This document shows, piece after piece, positions 27,525 through 37,376 of a DNA stretch of 47,128 nucleotides. The stretch is taken from contig JALVPN010000041.1 in NCBI GenBank assembly GCA_027031765.1, forward strand, positions 1-47,128, given 5' to 3'. Origin of the DNA: Promethearchaeota archaeon (lineage in GTDB: Archaea > Asgardarchaeota > Thorarchaeia > Thorarchaeales > Thorarchaeaceae). The translations under genes and the position numbers were made by a program. The notes below the pieces were generated by a model, which had not been told where the DNA came from, did not search any database, and saw only the letters and a list, made by a program, of their open reading frames with translations. Every line of letters starts with the position of its first letter. Positions within the stretch are counted from its first letter, which is position 1.

Positions 27525-27998
27525 ATGGCAAAGGCACAGAACCCACTTTTCCTGAGTCTGTACTCGTTCAACGTCGACAGAATCCTTGAGGAGTCCAGCA
27601 ACGTCGAGGAGGCCAATGAACGGCTCCGTACCCTCGGGAGGGAGCTGGCCCAGCAGCTCTACTTCTCTACAGACATTGAGGAGCGGAGCAAGGAGACCAT
27701 ACTTACACGTGAGGATGTCGCAAAGCTCGTGGAGGTGGTCTTCAGGGCACTCTTTGACAAGAAGCCCACCGAGATTGACCTGGAGTCGGCGCGCGGGTCA
27801 ATCAGGGTGTCCGACCGTGACTGCATATTCTGTCAGGACATTCACCTTGAGGGGGTGCGCGGGGTCGGGTACTGCGAGGTCTTCAGTGGCATCCTTGAGT
27901 CCATTCTTGAGTTCAAGGGTGTTGACTCGAAGGTCTTTGAGGAGCTCTGCAAGGCCACAGGGGCCGACTTCTGTGTGTGGAACATCCGTTTGATCTGA
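27525..27998 (+). CDS. V4R/TRAPP Bet3-like domain protein
   Basis: SLYSFNVDRILEESSNVEEANERLRTLGRELAQQLY; RDCIFCQDIHLEGVRGVGYCEVFSGILESILEFKG; GADFCVWNI. Confidence 0.75.
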   Translation: MAKAQNPLFLSLYSFNVDRILEESSNVEEANERLRTLGRELAQQLYFSTDIEERSKETILTREDVAKLVEVVFRALFDKKPTEIDLESARGSIRVSDRDCIFCQDIHLEGVRGVGYCEVFSGILESILEFKGVDSKVFEELCKATGADFCVWNIRLI

Positions 27999-28120
27999 CC
28001 GGCACCCGGAGCGACACATGTTGCAGTCGCTATGAGATGGTCCGTTGTCATGTAGGCCATAGGTCAGCACAAAGCACTTAACTCACTATTCTGCCACAGG
28101 TGTAAACGGGAGAGTCCGCG

Positions 28121-28675
28121 ATGTCGAAGCAAGAAACCCTACATTGGTGGACTGGCAAGCTGAAAGAACGTGACCTGATGCGTGCGTTCTTTTCCAAGAC
28201 GTGGAACAAGATTGGCAGTCGGATTGCTGTGATGTTTCCCGACCGTGTCCGTGACCTCTACTACAGTGCAGGACGCCTTGCGGGCCTCGAGGCCCAGCGG
28301 GAGTACTTCAAGGTCGGGAAGCAGAAGCCCCCCGGCGACTTCAAGGGCATCGTTGAGTTCATCAAGATGGCCCTTGAGACCCTCATAATCCCGTTCGGTG
28401 ATGTCAAGATCACAAAGCTGTACAAGCTGTGGCTTGACGAGGAGGCAATAATCGAGATCAAGGACAACCCATACGCATCGGGATACCAGGCCGATGAGCC
28501 GTCGTGCTTCTTCCTGAAGGGCTTCATCGAGGCGGTTATGGAGTACCTGGCAGACTTCAACAGGCTCGAGTACGAGAAGATGTTGATTGTCGAGGAGACC
28601 TGCATGTCTGCAGGGGCGCCGTCTTGCACTTTCAAAATCACACTCTCGCACCCTGCACGCGGCCAGGAGCGGTAG
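28121..28675 (+). CDS. V4R-like domain protein
   Basis: SCFFLKGFIEAVMEYLADFNRLEYEKMLIVEETCMSAGAPSCTFKI: V4R-like C-terminus. Confidence 0.7.
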   Translation: MSKQETLHWWTGKLKERDLMRAFFSKTWNKIGSRIAVMFPDRVRDLYYSAGRLAGLEAQREYFKVGKQKPPGDFKGIVEFIKMALETLIIPFGDVKITKLYKLWLDEEAIIEIKDNPYASGYQADEPSCFFLKGFIEAVMEYLADFNRLEYEKMLIVEETCMSAGAPSCTFKITLSHPARGQER

Positions 28676-28732
28676 TACAGACGTTACCCAAACACATTCC
28701 TTAAGTGGGTGGACACGAGTGTCGCACTGGTC

Positions 28733-29497
28733 ATGACTATGGGCCGAGTCAAGGTGAAGACCGCTGTCACTGTGGGCACTGCACTGATAGTGACTTCTGT
28801 ATTGTTCGGGGTGCTGCTCGTACTCCCCACTGCTGTAGACAACAACGGTGCTCCCCACTCATACCATGCTATGGGGCCTGCCCACCATGCCCTTGCTGCA
28901 CTCGACCTCACAGTATCTCTCCCGTGTACCAGTGCAGGCACCTCGGTGGTGCTCCCGGGCCAGTCCCTCCCAGCACTCGCGACCTCCACATCGTTTGCCC
29001 TGCTCACCGGGACCGTGGTCATTGAACGGAAGGGCACCAAGTGTCGTTCGGACCTCAGGATACGGGTTGTGGACATCATCGCCTCTGAGCCCGGTATCCA
29101 CTTGCGAGGAATACGCAGGGCCCTTGGCTGTGCCATGGGAGCCCTCCAGTACCACATTGCCCAGCTTGAGTCTGACGGGGAAGTCGTGTCGGTCCGGACT
29201 GGCAACGCGCGCCACTTCTTCGTGTCCACTTTTTCGGATGACGCACGCGTCCTGCATCTTGCATCCGTACTGCGGAACCCCACGGTCAGCGCAATCGTGC
29301 GGGCCTGTATGGATGCCAGTCCGGTCACGCAGGCGCAGATTGGCCGGGCCCTCAGCATTGACAAGAGCCTTGTGGCACACTATGTCCGGTCACTGCTCGA
29401 CGCCGATGTGCTGCGTATAGTGCCCACCTTTGGCCGTGAGCGTCCGCTCGCCCTGACCGACTGGGCAATGACAGCGCTGACAGACCTGCTCACGTGA
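28733..29497 (+). CDS. Membrane-anchored winged-helix transcriptional regulator
   Basis: N-terminal TM (TVGTALIVTSVLFGVLLVLP), extracytoplasmic segment, second TM, then two wHTH units (GIHLRGIRRALGCAMGALQYHIAQLESDGEV; VTQAQIGRALSIDKSLVAHYVRSLLDADVLR). Confidence 0.75.
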   Translation: MTMGRVKVKTAVTVGTALIVTSVLFGVLLVLPTAVDNNGAPHSYHAMGPAHHALAALDLTVSLPCTSAGTSVVLPGQSLPALATSTSFALLTGTVVIERKGTKCRSDLRIRVVDIIASEPGIHLRGIRRALGCAMGALQYHIAQLESDGEVVSVRTGNARHFFVSTFSDDARVLHLASVLRNPTVSAIVRACMDASPVTQAQIGRALSIDKSLVAHYVRSLLDADVLRIVPTFGRERPLALTDWAMTALTDLLT

Positions 29498-29578
29498 CTG
29501 GTCTCGTCCTCACCCCTCGTGACGACCCGGTCAGTCCGGGTAGGACACACAGACACAGACTGGAGGCCTCTCCACTTG

Positions 29579-30325
29579 ATGGACAACACCGACGATACGA
29601 CTGAGCCCCTCACAATTGAGGAGACCGTGGCCCCCGAGAGGGAGGTCGAGTTTGCCGTAAGGCTAACGGATGTGACACGTACCTATGTACTGGGAAAGCG
29701 CGAGATACATGCGCTCCAGGGCGTCAGCTTCGAAGTGCGTCCCGGTGAGTATGTGGTCGTCCGGGGCCCCTCTGGTTCCGGCAAGACCACACTGCTGAAC
29801 ATCATCGGCTGCATCGACCTCGCCACAAGTGGCCGTGTGGTGGTCATGGACGTCCCGATTGCCGAGTACGATGAGGTGTTCAGGGCCACTTTCCGCCTCA
29901 CGTACACCGGGTTCATCTTCCAGAGCTACAACCTGATCTCGACGCTCACGGCCATGGAGAACATCATGTTCCCGATGCAGCTCTCGGAGCAGCCGGAGAG
30001 TGAGGTGCGTGAGAGAGCTGCCATGCTGCTCGAGCGCGTGGGGCTTGCCGACCGGGCAGACCATCTCCCATGGCAGTTGAGCTCGGGTGAGCAACAGCGT
30101 GTGGCCATTGCACGGGCCATGGCGAACGACCCGCCAATCATCCTCGCAGACGAGCCCACTGCGAACCTCGACCAGGAGAGTGCCGGGATGATCCGCGAGT
30201 TACTGCGGGAACTGAACGGGGATGGCAAGACCGTGATTGTCATGACCCACGACGACGAGATAGTCTCGACGCCGGGTGCTCGCCGGTTTGTAATGGACGG
30301 GGGTGTGCTGCTCCAAGATGACTGA
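29579..30325 (+). CDS. ABC transporter ATPase (LolD/MacB type)
   Basis: RGPSGSGKTTLLNIIGCID, LSSGEQQRVAIARAMANDPPIILADEPTANLD. Confidence 0.92.
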   Translation: MDNTDDTTEPLTIEETVAPEREVEFAVRLTDVTRTYVLGKREIHALQGVSFEVRPGEYVVVRGPSGSGKTTLLNIIGCIDLATSGRVVVMDVPIAEYDEVFRATFRLTYTGFIFQSYNLISTLTAMENIMFPMQLSEQPESEVRERAAMLLERVGLADRADHLPWQLSSGEQQRVAIARAMANDPPIILADEPTANLDQESAGMIRELLRELNGDGKTVIVMTHDDEIVSTPGARRFVMDGGVLLQDD

Positions 30326-32168
30326 ACTCGACTTCGCCTCCCGCGACCTGAAGCGCCGCCCGTTCCGCACGGCCCTCGTCCTGCTGTCGATGGTCACAGT
30401 TGTCACGGCGACTACATTCCTGTACCTCTTTGCAAATGTCCTCTTGGACATCAGCCTGTTCGTTGTGTCCGAGGGGCCAATGGCGTCGCTCAGTGTGCTC
30501 TTTGAGACCTTCGTCTGGGCTGTGCTCCTCCTTGTCCTGATCCTCGGTGTGGTGGTCGTTGCAAGCACAGTGTCACTTGAAATGGCCAGCCGGTACAGGG
30601 ACATCGGCCTGATGAAGGCAGTCGGTACCACTGTCGATGTGCTCTTCGACCACTTCACAGCCCAGTCGGTGTTGCTCCTGGTCTCCAGTGTCGTCTTGGG
30701 TGTGGCCTCCGGTACGGCCATCTATCTCGCCTCGTTGTTGTGGCTTGCATGGGTGTTACCGGGCGTCCACTTCGTCTTCCAGTTCCCGTACCTACAGGTC
30801 GGGCTCCTGGCTGTGGTGTACTTGCTCACTGGCTACTTTGCAGCCCAGAAGGCGATATACGATGCTGTGCAGGAGCCCCCTGTCCATACACTGAACCCGG
30901 ATGTGGGGACCCGTGTTCAGAGGGCTGGCTTCCTTGATGGTCTGGGCCTCTCCTTCAGGATTGCAGCCAAGGCCACTGGACGCAGGTTCCATGGCACACG
31001 CAGGGTGATACTCTCCCTGTCCCTCGGCATCATGCTCGCCTCTGTCCTCTGGGTCGGTGGCGGCGTCGTCGAGGCCACCACCCACTCGTACGTCGAACGC
31101 GCTATGGGTAGGAACATCGTGGCTGTTGGTCACCCGGCCCTCCTTGACAGGTACTATGAGGCATACTCTCTCTATGGACGTCCCCTCAACGAGTCGTGCT
31201 CGTTCATAGACGACTCCTACATGGTGCCGGACAGCCTGGTCAGTGCCCTCGCTACTACAGACGGTGTCCTGCAGGTCGACGCACGCCTGATAGACTTCAC
31301 GACGGTGGAGGAAAAGCGTGGTGTGGTCTGGAACCCCACGCTGGAACAGTACGAGCTCATCGGTCAGGAGCGTACCGGCCAGGCACTGGTCGTTGGTGTG
31401 GACTGGGGGTCTACGGTTTCGGACTGGTACTATGAGGGTGAGCCAATCAACGCGACTGGACAGGTATGGGTGGGTGGCCGGCTTGCGACCACGATGTTTG
31501 ACGACCCCTTGGTACAGAGCATGGGCGTCCATGGCCGTGCCCTCAAGGTGCGTGCCATCATGTTCGACATCGTGAACAACGGGATGGTGGCGGTGACGAC
31601 GCGGGACTTCCTCCAAGAGGCACTGGGCACTGATGGCGTGAACCTCGTCCTCGTCCAGCTGGAAAGCTATGATGGTGTGCTCCTCTCACGGATTGAGGAC
31701 ATGGCTGCGGAGTACGGCCTTGGCATCTATCTGCAGGAGGAGGTCCTCAGTCAGAACCACAGGGTGATCTCCACCCTCTGGTCCCTCATATCGCCGCTGT
31801 CCCTGATGGCCTTCGCAAGCGCTTTCTTCAGCCTGACAGACTACCTGCTGGTGGCAGTATTCTCCAGGCTCCGAGACTATGTCATCATGCGTTCCATCGG
31901 TGCAAAGCCACTGTTCATAGCAAAGTGCATTGTTGCCGAGGGCCTCGACATGGGCCTGCGCGCTGCCGTCCCGGGCATTCTGGTCGGCGTCGTGCTGAGC
32001 GTACTCTTCCTGGTGCCGGAGGCGGTCATCCCGACTGTGTGGTACCTCCCGGTTTCCATCGGCCTGATGCTCCTTGCCATAGTGGTCGTGGTCGTGCTTG
32101 CCGCAGCCCCAGTCTATGTCCTGTTCTCGACGAGGAGCGACCTCCGTGTCTCAGAGTTCCAGGTCTAG
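30318..32168 (+). CDS. FtsX/MacB-like ABC transporter permease
   Basis: YRDIGLMKAVGTTVDVLFDHFTAQS...; C-terminal RDYVIMRSIGAKPLFIAKCIVAEGLDMGL; 8-bp overlap with the ATPase gene. Confidence 0.88.
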   Translation: MTELDFASRDLKRRPFRTALVLLSMVTVVTATTFLYLFANVLLDISLFVVSEGPMASLSVLFETFVWAVLLLVLILGVVVVASTVSLEMASRYRDIGLMKAVGTTVDVLFDHFTAQSVLLLVSSVVLGVASGTAIYLASLLWLAWVLPGVHFVFQFPYLQVGLLAVVYLLTGYFAAQKAIYDAVQEPPVHTLNPDVGTRVQRAGFLDGLGLSFRIAAKATGRRFHGTRRVILSLSLGIMLASVLWVGGGVVEATTHSYVERAMGRNIVAVGHPALLDRYYEAYSLYGRPLNESCSFIDDSYMVPDSLVSALATTDGVLQVDARLIDFTTVEEKRGVVWNPTLEQYELIGQERTGQALVVGVDWGSTVSDWYYEGEPINATGQVWVGGRLATTMFDDPLVQSMGVHGRALKVRAIMFDIVNNGMVAVTTRDFLQEALGTDGVNLVLVQLESYDGVLLSRIEDMAAEYGLGIYLQEEVLSQNHRVISTLWSLISPLSLMAFASAFFSLTDYLLVAVFSRLRDYVIMRSIGAKPLFIAKCIVAEGLDMGLRAAVPGILVGVVLSVLFLVPEAVIPTVWYLPVSIGLMLLAIVVVVVLAAAPVYVLFSTRSDLRVSEFQV

Positions 32169-32220
32169 TGACTGGGCAAGCTTCATTAGAGGACGGCCTC
32201 TGTGAGCAGCGGGATTACAG

Positions 32221-33885
32221 ATGTCTGACGAGCCCCGAGAAGAGTTCTCAATACACTGGATCCGCGACATTGTTGACAGAGTAGCGGCACGTGACGTTGA
32301 CAGCCACCTCATCTCGACGGGCAAGAGTCCAAGTGGGGTCATCCACATCGGCTTCATGCGTGAGATCATAATCGCGGACATCATCAAACGGGAACTCGTC
32401 AGAATGGGGCACACTGCACGCACCATGTTCGTCGTTGATGACTATGACCCGCTGCGTGCGTTTCCACCTGGCATCACCCTGTCACCTGAGGACTGGCTTG
32501 GCGTCCCCTATTCGGACATACCTGATGAGTTCGGCTGCTGTGAGAGCTTTGGTGCACACTGGGCGAACCAGCTCATAGAGTCGTTCCCCGAGTTCGGCGT
32601 GGAGCCCGAGGTGGTCTGGACCAGCAAGCTCTATGAGACCCCTGAGATGCGCCAGGCCGTCCGCGTGTGCCTCAAGAACACCCCTGTGCTGCGCGACATC
32701 ATGGTGAAGTACGTGGCCCGGGACTTCAGTGAAGAACAACGTGCCCAGTACGTCCAGGCGATGAAGACATGGTACCCTGCCTCGGTCGTGTGTCCGGAGT
32801 GTGGCCGCCTCCAAGCTGGAGGGAAGGGGGCCATCCGTCCAAACCGTGTCCTGGACTACGACCCGGACTCTGATGAGATATCCTTCAGGTGTGAGCACTG
32901 TGGCACTTCCATGAAACTCCCCTTCGAAGAGGCACGGCTCAAGCTGACCTGGCGTGTGGACTGGCCCACAAAGTGGTACGTCTTGGGTGTGACCTGCGAG
33001 CCGGCCGGCAAGGACCATGCCGTCAAGGGTGGCTCCTATGACACGGGCCTTGAGATCTCGCGCAGGGTCTTCGGGTGGCCAGGGCCCGTCAAGGTGCCCT
33101 ATGAGTGGGTCCGGATTGGGGGCCGGGACATGAGCACTTCCAGTGGCATCGTGTTCACCCCGAGGTCATGGTCGCACATTGCACCACCAGAGCTGTTCAG
33201 GTACCTGATGCTCACGACTGACATCGAGCGTGCGGTCAACATCCGGCCCGAGAACATCCCCGATGCGGTCGACCAGTATGACCGGTTCGAGCGTGTGTAC
33301 TACGGTGTCGATGGTGCGGATGAACAGCGGGTACGCCTGGCACGGCTCCTGTACCCTCTCATGACCCGCGGCCCGCCGCGGCCCGACTACCTGCCCAAAC
33401 TCCCCTTCAAGTACGCAGTTGTGATGGCCCAGTTGCGGCCCGTGCTGGGGGACGGCACCGTGATGGAACGTTGCAGGGCCGCGCTCATGAAACAGTACTC
33501 CCTAGAGGCCATCACCGACGAGATGGAGGAACACATGGAGGTACGTCTGGCGCGTGCACTTGCTTGGGTCAGGGAATTTGGTACTGAACGCGACCGCATT
33601 GAGATTGCAGATGTCGTCCCGGAGGACATCACTGCGACCTTTACGGACGACGACCGCGAGTTCCTTGCACGGGTCGCAGAGTTCCTCCGTCAGGGCCAGC
33701 CGAGTGACGAGGAGGTCCAGACAGCAGTCTTTGAGCTTGCCCGTTCCATCGGTATCCGCCCCAAGCGGGCATTCATGGTCCTCTACAGGCTCATCCTGTC
33801 GCGGAAGTCGGGCCCGCGTCTGGGCCCCCTGGTCGTTGCGCTCGGCCCTCGCTGGGTCGCTGACAGGATATCCTCAGTGCTGTGA
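32221..33885 (+). CDS. lysS: Class I lysyl-tRNA synthetase
   Basis: STGKSPSGVIHIGFMREI (HIGH-like), CPECG...CEHCG, GGRDMSTSSGIVFTP (KMSKS-like). Confidence 0.92.
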   Translation: MSDEPREEFSIHWIRDIVDRVAARDVDSHLISTGKSPSGVIHIGFMREIIIADIIKRELVRMGHTARTMFVVDDYDPLRAFPPGITLSPEDWLGVPYSDIPDEFGCCESFGAHWANQLIESFPEFGVEPEVVWTSKLYETPEMRQAVRVCLKNTPVLRDIMVKYVARDFSEEQRAQYVQAMKTWYPASVVCPECGRLQAGGKGAIRPNRVLDYDPDSDEISFRCEHCGTSMKLPFEEARLKLTWRVDWPTKWYVLGVTCEPAGKDHAVKGGSYDTGLEISRRVFGWPGPVKVPYEWVRIGGRDMSTSSGIVFTPRSWSHIAPPELFRYLMLTTDIERAVNIRPENIPDAVDQYDRFERVYYGVDGADEQRVRLARLLYPLMTRGPPRPDYLPKLPFKYAVVMAQLRPVLGDGTVMERCRAALMKQYSLEAITDEMEEHMEVRLARALAWVREFGTERDRIEIADVVPEDITATFTDDDREFLARVAEFLRQGQPSDEEVQTAVFELARSIGIRPKRAFMVLYRLILSRKSGPRLGPLVVALGPRWVADRISSVL

Positions 33886-34040
33886 CCCGGGGACGCGTGG
33901 CCCCCTGAGTGCTCACGTGTCCGTGGCCGCCAGTCCAGTCCGGGATGCGTCAGTGGCCTTCCGGTCGCAGTCTATGTCCCCAGCACCTTTATTAACCGAC
34001 CAACGCCCGCGAGGGCAACGGTCCTTAGCGAGGCGGTCGC

Positions 34041-34727
34041 ATGCTAGGAAGACTCCGTGAACGCTACCAACGTGCAATGATGCCTGTAGGGCGGGCACTG
34101 GCGCGCACCGGTGTGACGCCCAACATGATTACGTGTATGACCCTTGTGGTGGCAATGTTGAGCGCCCTCGCGTTCTATCTTGGCGACCTGCTCCTCGGCC
34201 TCGCCATCATGGTCTTCACAGTGGTGCTTGATATGATGGACGGTGCGGTTGCCCGGGCTGCCGACATGGCATCGCCCTTCGGTGCCACCCTTGACCACAC
34301 CCTGGACCGCTATGCGGAGTTCCTATTCATGTTTGGACTGATGCTCGGGCCGGCCGGTTCTCCGCAGAAGTTCGTGCCATGGCAATGGGGCTACTTCGCA
34401 CTCTTCGGTATGATAATGGCCAGCTTCGTACGTGCAAAGGCCGAGTCTGTAGGTGGGATGGAGAGCTGTACGGTAGGCGTTGCCGAGCGACAGGAGAAGT
34501 TGATACTCATGATGGCTGGCATCCTCATCGTCGCCCTCTTCCCAGACTCATGGGCACAGGCCCTGTCGTTTGCACCCGCCGGACTGTCCTCCCTCCTACA
34601 GTCCCTTGAGGTTGTGAATGTCCTCACCCTGTTCGTGATCGTGGCGGGTGTGTTGTCACATATCACAGTCGTACAACGGCTCATGTATGCACGGAAGGTG
34701 ATACTCGGGACGCCAACAGGTGATTGA
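34041..34727 (+). CDS. CDP-alcohol phosphatidyltransferase (archaetidylinositol phosphate synthase-like)
   Basis: MMDGAVARAADMASPFGATLDHTLDRYAE matches DGx2ARx8Gx3Dx3D. Confidence 0.9.
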   Translation: MLGRLRERYQRAMMPVGRALARTGVTPNMITCMTLVVAMLSALAFYLGDLLLGLAIMVFTVVLDMMDGAVARAADMASPFGATLDHTLDRYAEFLFMFGLMLGPAGSPQKFVPWQWGYFALFGMIMASFVRAKAESVGGMESCTVGVAERQEKLILMMAGILIVALFPDSWAQALSFAPAGLSSLLQSLEVVNVLTLFVIVAGVLSHITVVQRLMYARKVILGTPTGD

Positions 34728-34786
34728 TGACCTGTCCCAATCAGACTAGAACCGGGGTTGAAGCGTGACAGCACTCCGAGCAAGGG

Positions 34787-35143
34787 CTAGTCCGTTAGGT
34801 CGAACACGCGTTCCATCGTCACTGTGAGGAAGTACTTTGCCTCACGCATGGCCTGTTGCCCCCTCTTTGTTATACCGTAGTATTTCCGTGGCGAGTCGTC
34901 ACCGTGCTGTTCCTCAATCAGGCCGTCCTTCATCAGGCGGTATATTATCGCGTACCCGCTGACGGTGGCTGGTGAGAACCCGAACCGCTCGTTGATGAGC
35001 TCCTTTATCTCATAGCCGTAGTGTGGCCGCTCCTGCAGGAGACGCAGGATGTAAATCCACAGCATCTCCTTTGTCAACTTCTTGACCAGTCTTGTCACGG
35101 CCTTTGGCTTCTTCTCATGCCCCTGTCCTTCGGCCTCCGTCAT
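34787..35143 (-). CDS. PadR family transcriptional regulator
   Basis: LWIYILRLLQERPHYGYEIKELINERFGFSPATVSGYAIIYRLMKDGLIEEQ. Confidence 0.9.
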   Translation of the reverse strand: MTEAEGQGHEKKPKAVTRLVKKLTKEMLWIYILRLLQERPHYGYEIKELINERFGFSPATVSGYAIIYRLMKDGLIEEQHGDDSPRKYYGITKRGQQAMREAKYFLTVTMERVFDLTD

Positions 35144-35727
35144 GTGTGGACCATCCTCTCAAAGTATGATATCACTGCTGCAATGCAGTGACTGCTCAGG
35201 TAGCTGACCGGACCCAGCCTTACCCGGGGCAGGTCGTACTCCACAATGACCTCTTCGGTCTGGGAATCGAAGCCCCGATGGTCTCCGAGCATAAAACTGT
35301 TCTGCGCACTGGTCCGCAGGGCCCCAACACGGTCTATTGGGGTGCCACTCTCATCAAGGACCCATACGTGGTCGCCACGTTGCTGCAGCCTCGAAACAAG
35401 TCCGGCCACAGACTCGTCACGGACTGAGACATATCCTACACTCTCTCCCCTGAGTGCATCCCGTATGAGCTCTGCCCACTCCACTTCACACTCTGGCACA
35501 ATGTCCGGCCCCCTGAACGTGAGCGTCTTCTGGTGCGCTACCGACACTACAAGTCGGAGCTGTGACCTGGGCCAGCATGATGGCCCCCAACCAAAACACG
35601 CAGCAAGACACCTGCACACAATATCAACACGACGGCCCGTACCCGGGAGATCCTTGTAGCTGAAGTCCCCGCGGACTGACATCCCGGGCATTACGAGGAT
35701 GAACGTGAGCTGTGTGCCGGGTGCCAT
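35140..35727 (-). CDS. trmY: tRNA pseudouridine(54) N1-methyltransferase TrmY-like
   Basis: DLPGTGRRVDIVCRCLAACFGW; FMLGDHRGFDSQTEEVI; RVRLGPVSYLSSHCIAAVISYFE (SPOUT C-terminus). Confidence 0.85.
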   Translation of the reverse strand: MAPGTQLTFILVMPGMSVRGDFSYKDLPGTGRRVDIVCRCLAACFGWGPSCWPRSQLRLVVSVAHQKTLTFRGPDIVPECEVEWAELIRDALRGESVGYVSVRDESVAGLVSRLQQRGDHVWVLDESGTPIDRVGALRTSAQNSFMLGDHRGFDSQTEEVIVEYDLPRVRLGPVSYLSSHCIAAVISYFERMVHT

Positions 35728-35812
35728 CTGGCATACCAGCTACCGGTGAGTGTGTTGTCCACCCATTGTACCCGTAGTGCACCCGGCTGACATCGTGAAG
35801 TGCAGGTGACAT

Positions 35813-36097
35813 TCAGCGGCGTGGCTGCGGACGCCTCTCGCTGGCGCTGCGGATCTGGACGCGCCCGGCATGCACTGCACAGCTCACGCAGTAGTACTGT
35901 GTCACAAGCCTGGTCTGGATGAAGCTCCCCTGCTTTCTCAGCTCCCTTGCGAGCTGCGGGTCGACTGCTGAGACCCTGCGGGTAAACTTCTTCGCCTTGT
36001 CCGCAGGCACGAGCCTGCCGCACATGGAGCACTGGACAGTACCGGTCTTGCCAGCCTTGCCCTTGCTCCGTCCTCTGGACTTTCTCTTCTTTGCCAT
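35813..36097 (-). CDS. rps26e: Ribosomal protein eS26
   Basis: MAKKRKSRGRSKGKAGKTGTVQCSMCGRLVPADKAKKFTRRVSAVDPQLARELRKQGSF...YYCVSCAVHAGRVQIRS. Confidence 0.92.
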   Translation of the reverse strand: MAKKRKSRGRSKGKAGKTGTVQCSMCGRLVPADKAKKFTRRVSAVDPQLARELRKQGSFIQTRLVTQYYCVSCAVHAGRVQIRSASERRPQPRR

Positions 36098-36261
36098 GAC
36101 TCACACCAGTAGCTGGCTCTGCCAACCGCTCGCCCGGTGGCCTTAAAACATTGTCCATGCTGCCCCCTGACCGGACCTCTTTTTTTTCCCCCCACAGCCT
36201 GGCCGCGCCAGTACTGTCTGGCCGTATGGAGGACATGCCCCTCCTGTTTGTCTGGCCGTCC

Positions 36262-37338
36262 TCAGAGGTACGGTGATATGGTGTCCAGTACTTGCTCTAT
36301 GACCTCGCGGTTGCCCCTGACAATCAACTCGTGAACAGTCCTCTTGAACCCCTGGTCAGACAGCTGCGGACAGGGCCGGCCCATCAGCCCCGCAAGACTC
36401 GCCTCAATACATGGCCCCATCACAAAGGGGTTATAGCCCCCTTCAAGCACCCAGAAGGAGCCATGTACCGGTGTGGACTCCGTGAGCCTGTGGACAAGGG
36501 CACCAAACTTCCAGAAGGTGGAGCTGTCCACACTCATGTTCCCTACAGGGTCGGCGTAGTGTGGGTCGTAGCCGGCGGACACGGCAATGATGTCCGGCTC
36601 GAAGTGCTCGACTGCGGGTGCAATGATGGAGTCCATTGCGTCGCCGTACGACTCGTCAGGCGACCCCATCAGGAGCGGGACGTTGATGTTCGTACCCACC
36701 GCCTCCCCATGCCCTAGTTCTTCGAAGTGGCCCATCCCACACCTGTCGTAGTCGTACTCGTGGAGAGAGATGTACTGGACGTTTGGGTCTGCATAGAATA
36801 TCTCGGCGGTGCCGTTCCCGTGGTGGTCGTCAAAGTCGACTATTGAGGCGCGCTCCACTCCCATGGTCTGCATGACGTGACGCAGGGCAATTGCCACGTT
36901 GTTGAAGTAACACAGCCCCATCGCATTCGATGTGCTGGCATGGTGTCCCGGTGGACGTACGAGGGCGAAACTGTGGTCGACATCCCCGCTCATGACCATC
37001 CTGGCAGCATGCATTGCACCACCCACTGCTGCCAGGGCTGAACGCGCAAGCTCAGGGCTCGCATAGGCCGACTCCCCGAGGTCACCAGTCCCGAGTGCCG
37101 ACATGATCAGCACGGCATCCACAATGTATGGGGAGTGTACCTTGAGGACATCTTCGACAGTCGCCTTTGTTGACGACTCGAAGGCCACCTCTCCCGCGAT
37201 GGCGCAGTCCCTGAGGTGGCGGAGTGCCATCTGTACGCGCAGGGGGTCATCAAAGGCCTCCAGGTTCGGGCGTGGGAACGGCTGTCGGTGACGACCGGCC
37301 TTGCGCGCCGTCACAAGGGCCACCGTGTGTTCTGTCAT
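36262..37338 (-). CDS. Histone deacetylase/acetylpolyamine amidohydrolase family protein
   Basis: RPPGHHASTSNAMGLCYFNNVAIALRH, SIVDFDDHHGNGTAEIFY, VSAGYDPHYADPVGNM, LEGGYNP. Confidence 0.93.
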   Translation of the reverse strand: MTEHTVALVTARKAGRHRQPFPRPNLEAFDDPLRVQMALRHLRDCAIAGEVAFESSTKATVEDVLKVHSPYIVDAVLIMSALGTGDLGESAYASPELARSALAAVGGAMHAARMVMSGDVDHSFALVRPPGHHASTSNAMGLCYFNNVAIALRHVMQTMGVERASIVDFDDHHGNGTAEIFYADPNVQYISLHEYDYDRCGMGHFEELGHGEAVGTNINVPLLMGSPDESYGDAMDSIIAPAVEHFEPDIIAVSAGYDPHYADPVGNMSVDSSTFWKFGALVHRLTESTPVHGSFWVLEGGYNPFVMGPCIEASLAGLMGRPCPQLSDQGFKRTVHELIVRGNREVIEQVLDTISPYL

Positions 37339-37376
37339 GGTGTGGTCACGCAGCTCTCGTGGCGCCCGGCCTTAAA

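Noticed and set aside
30792-31616. 274-aa minus-strand ORF opposite the FtsX permease
   Set aside because: Antisense shadow; permease frame continues through with coherent TM segments.
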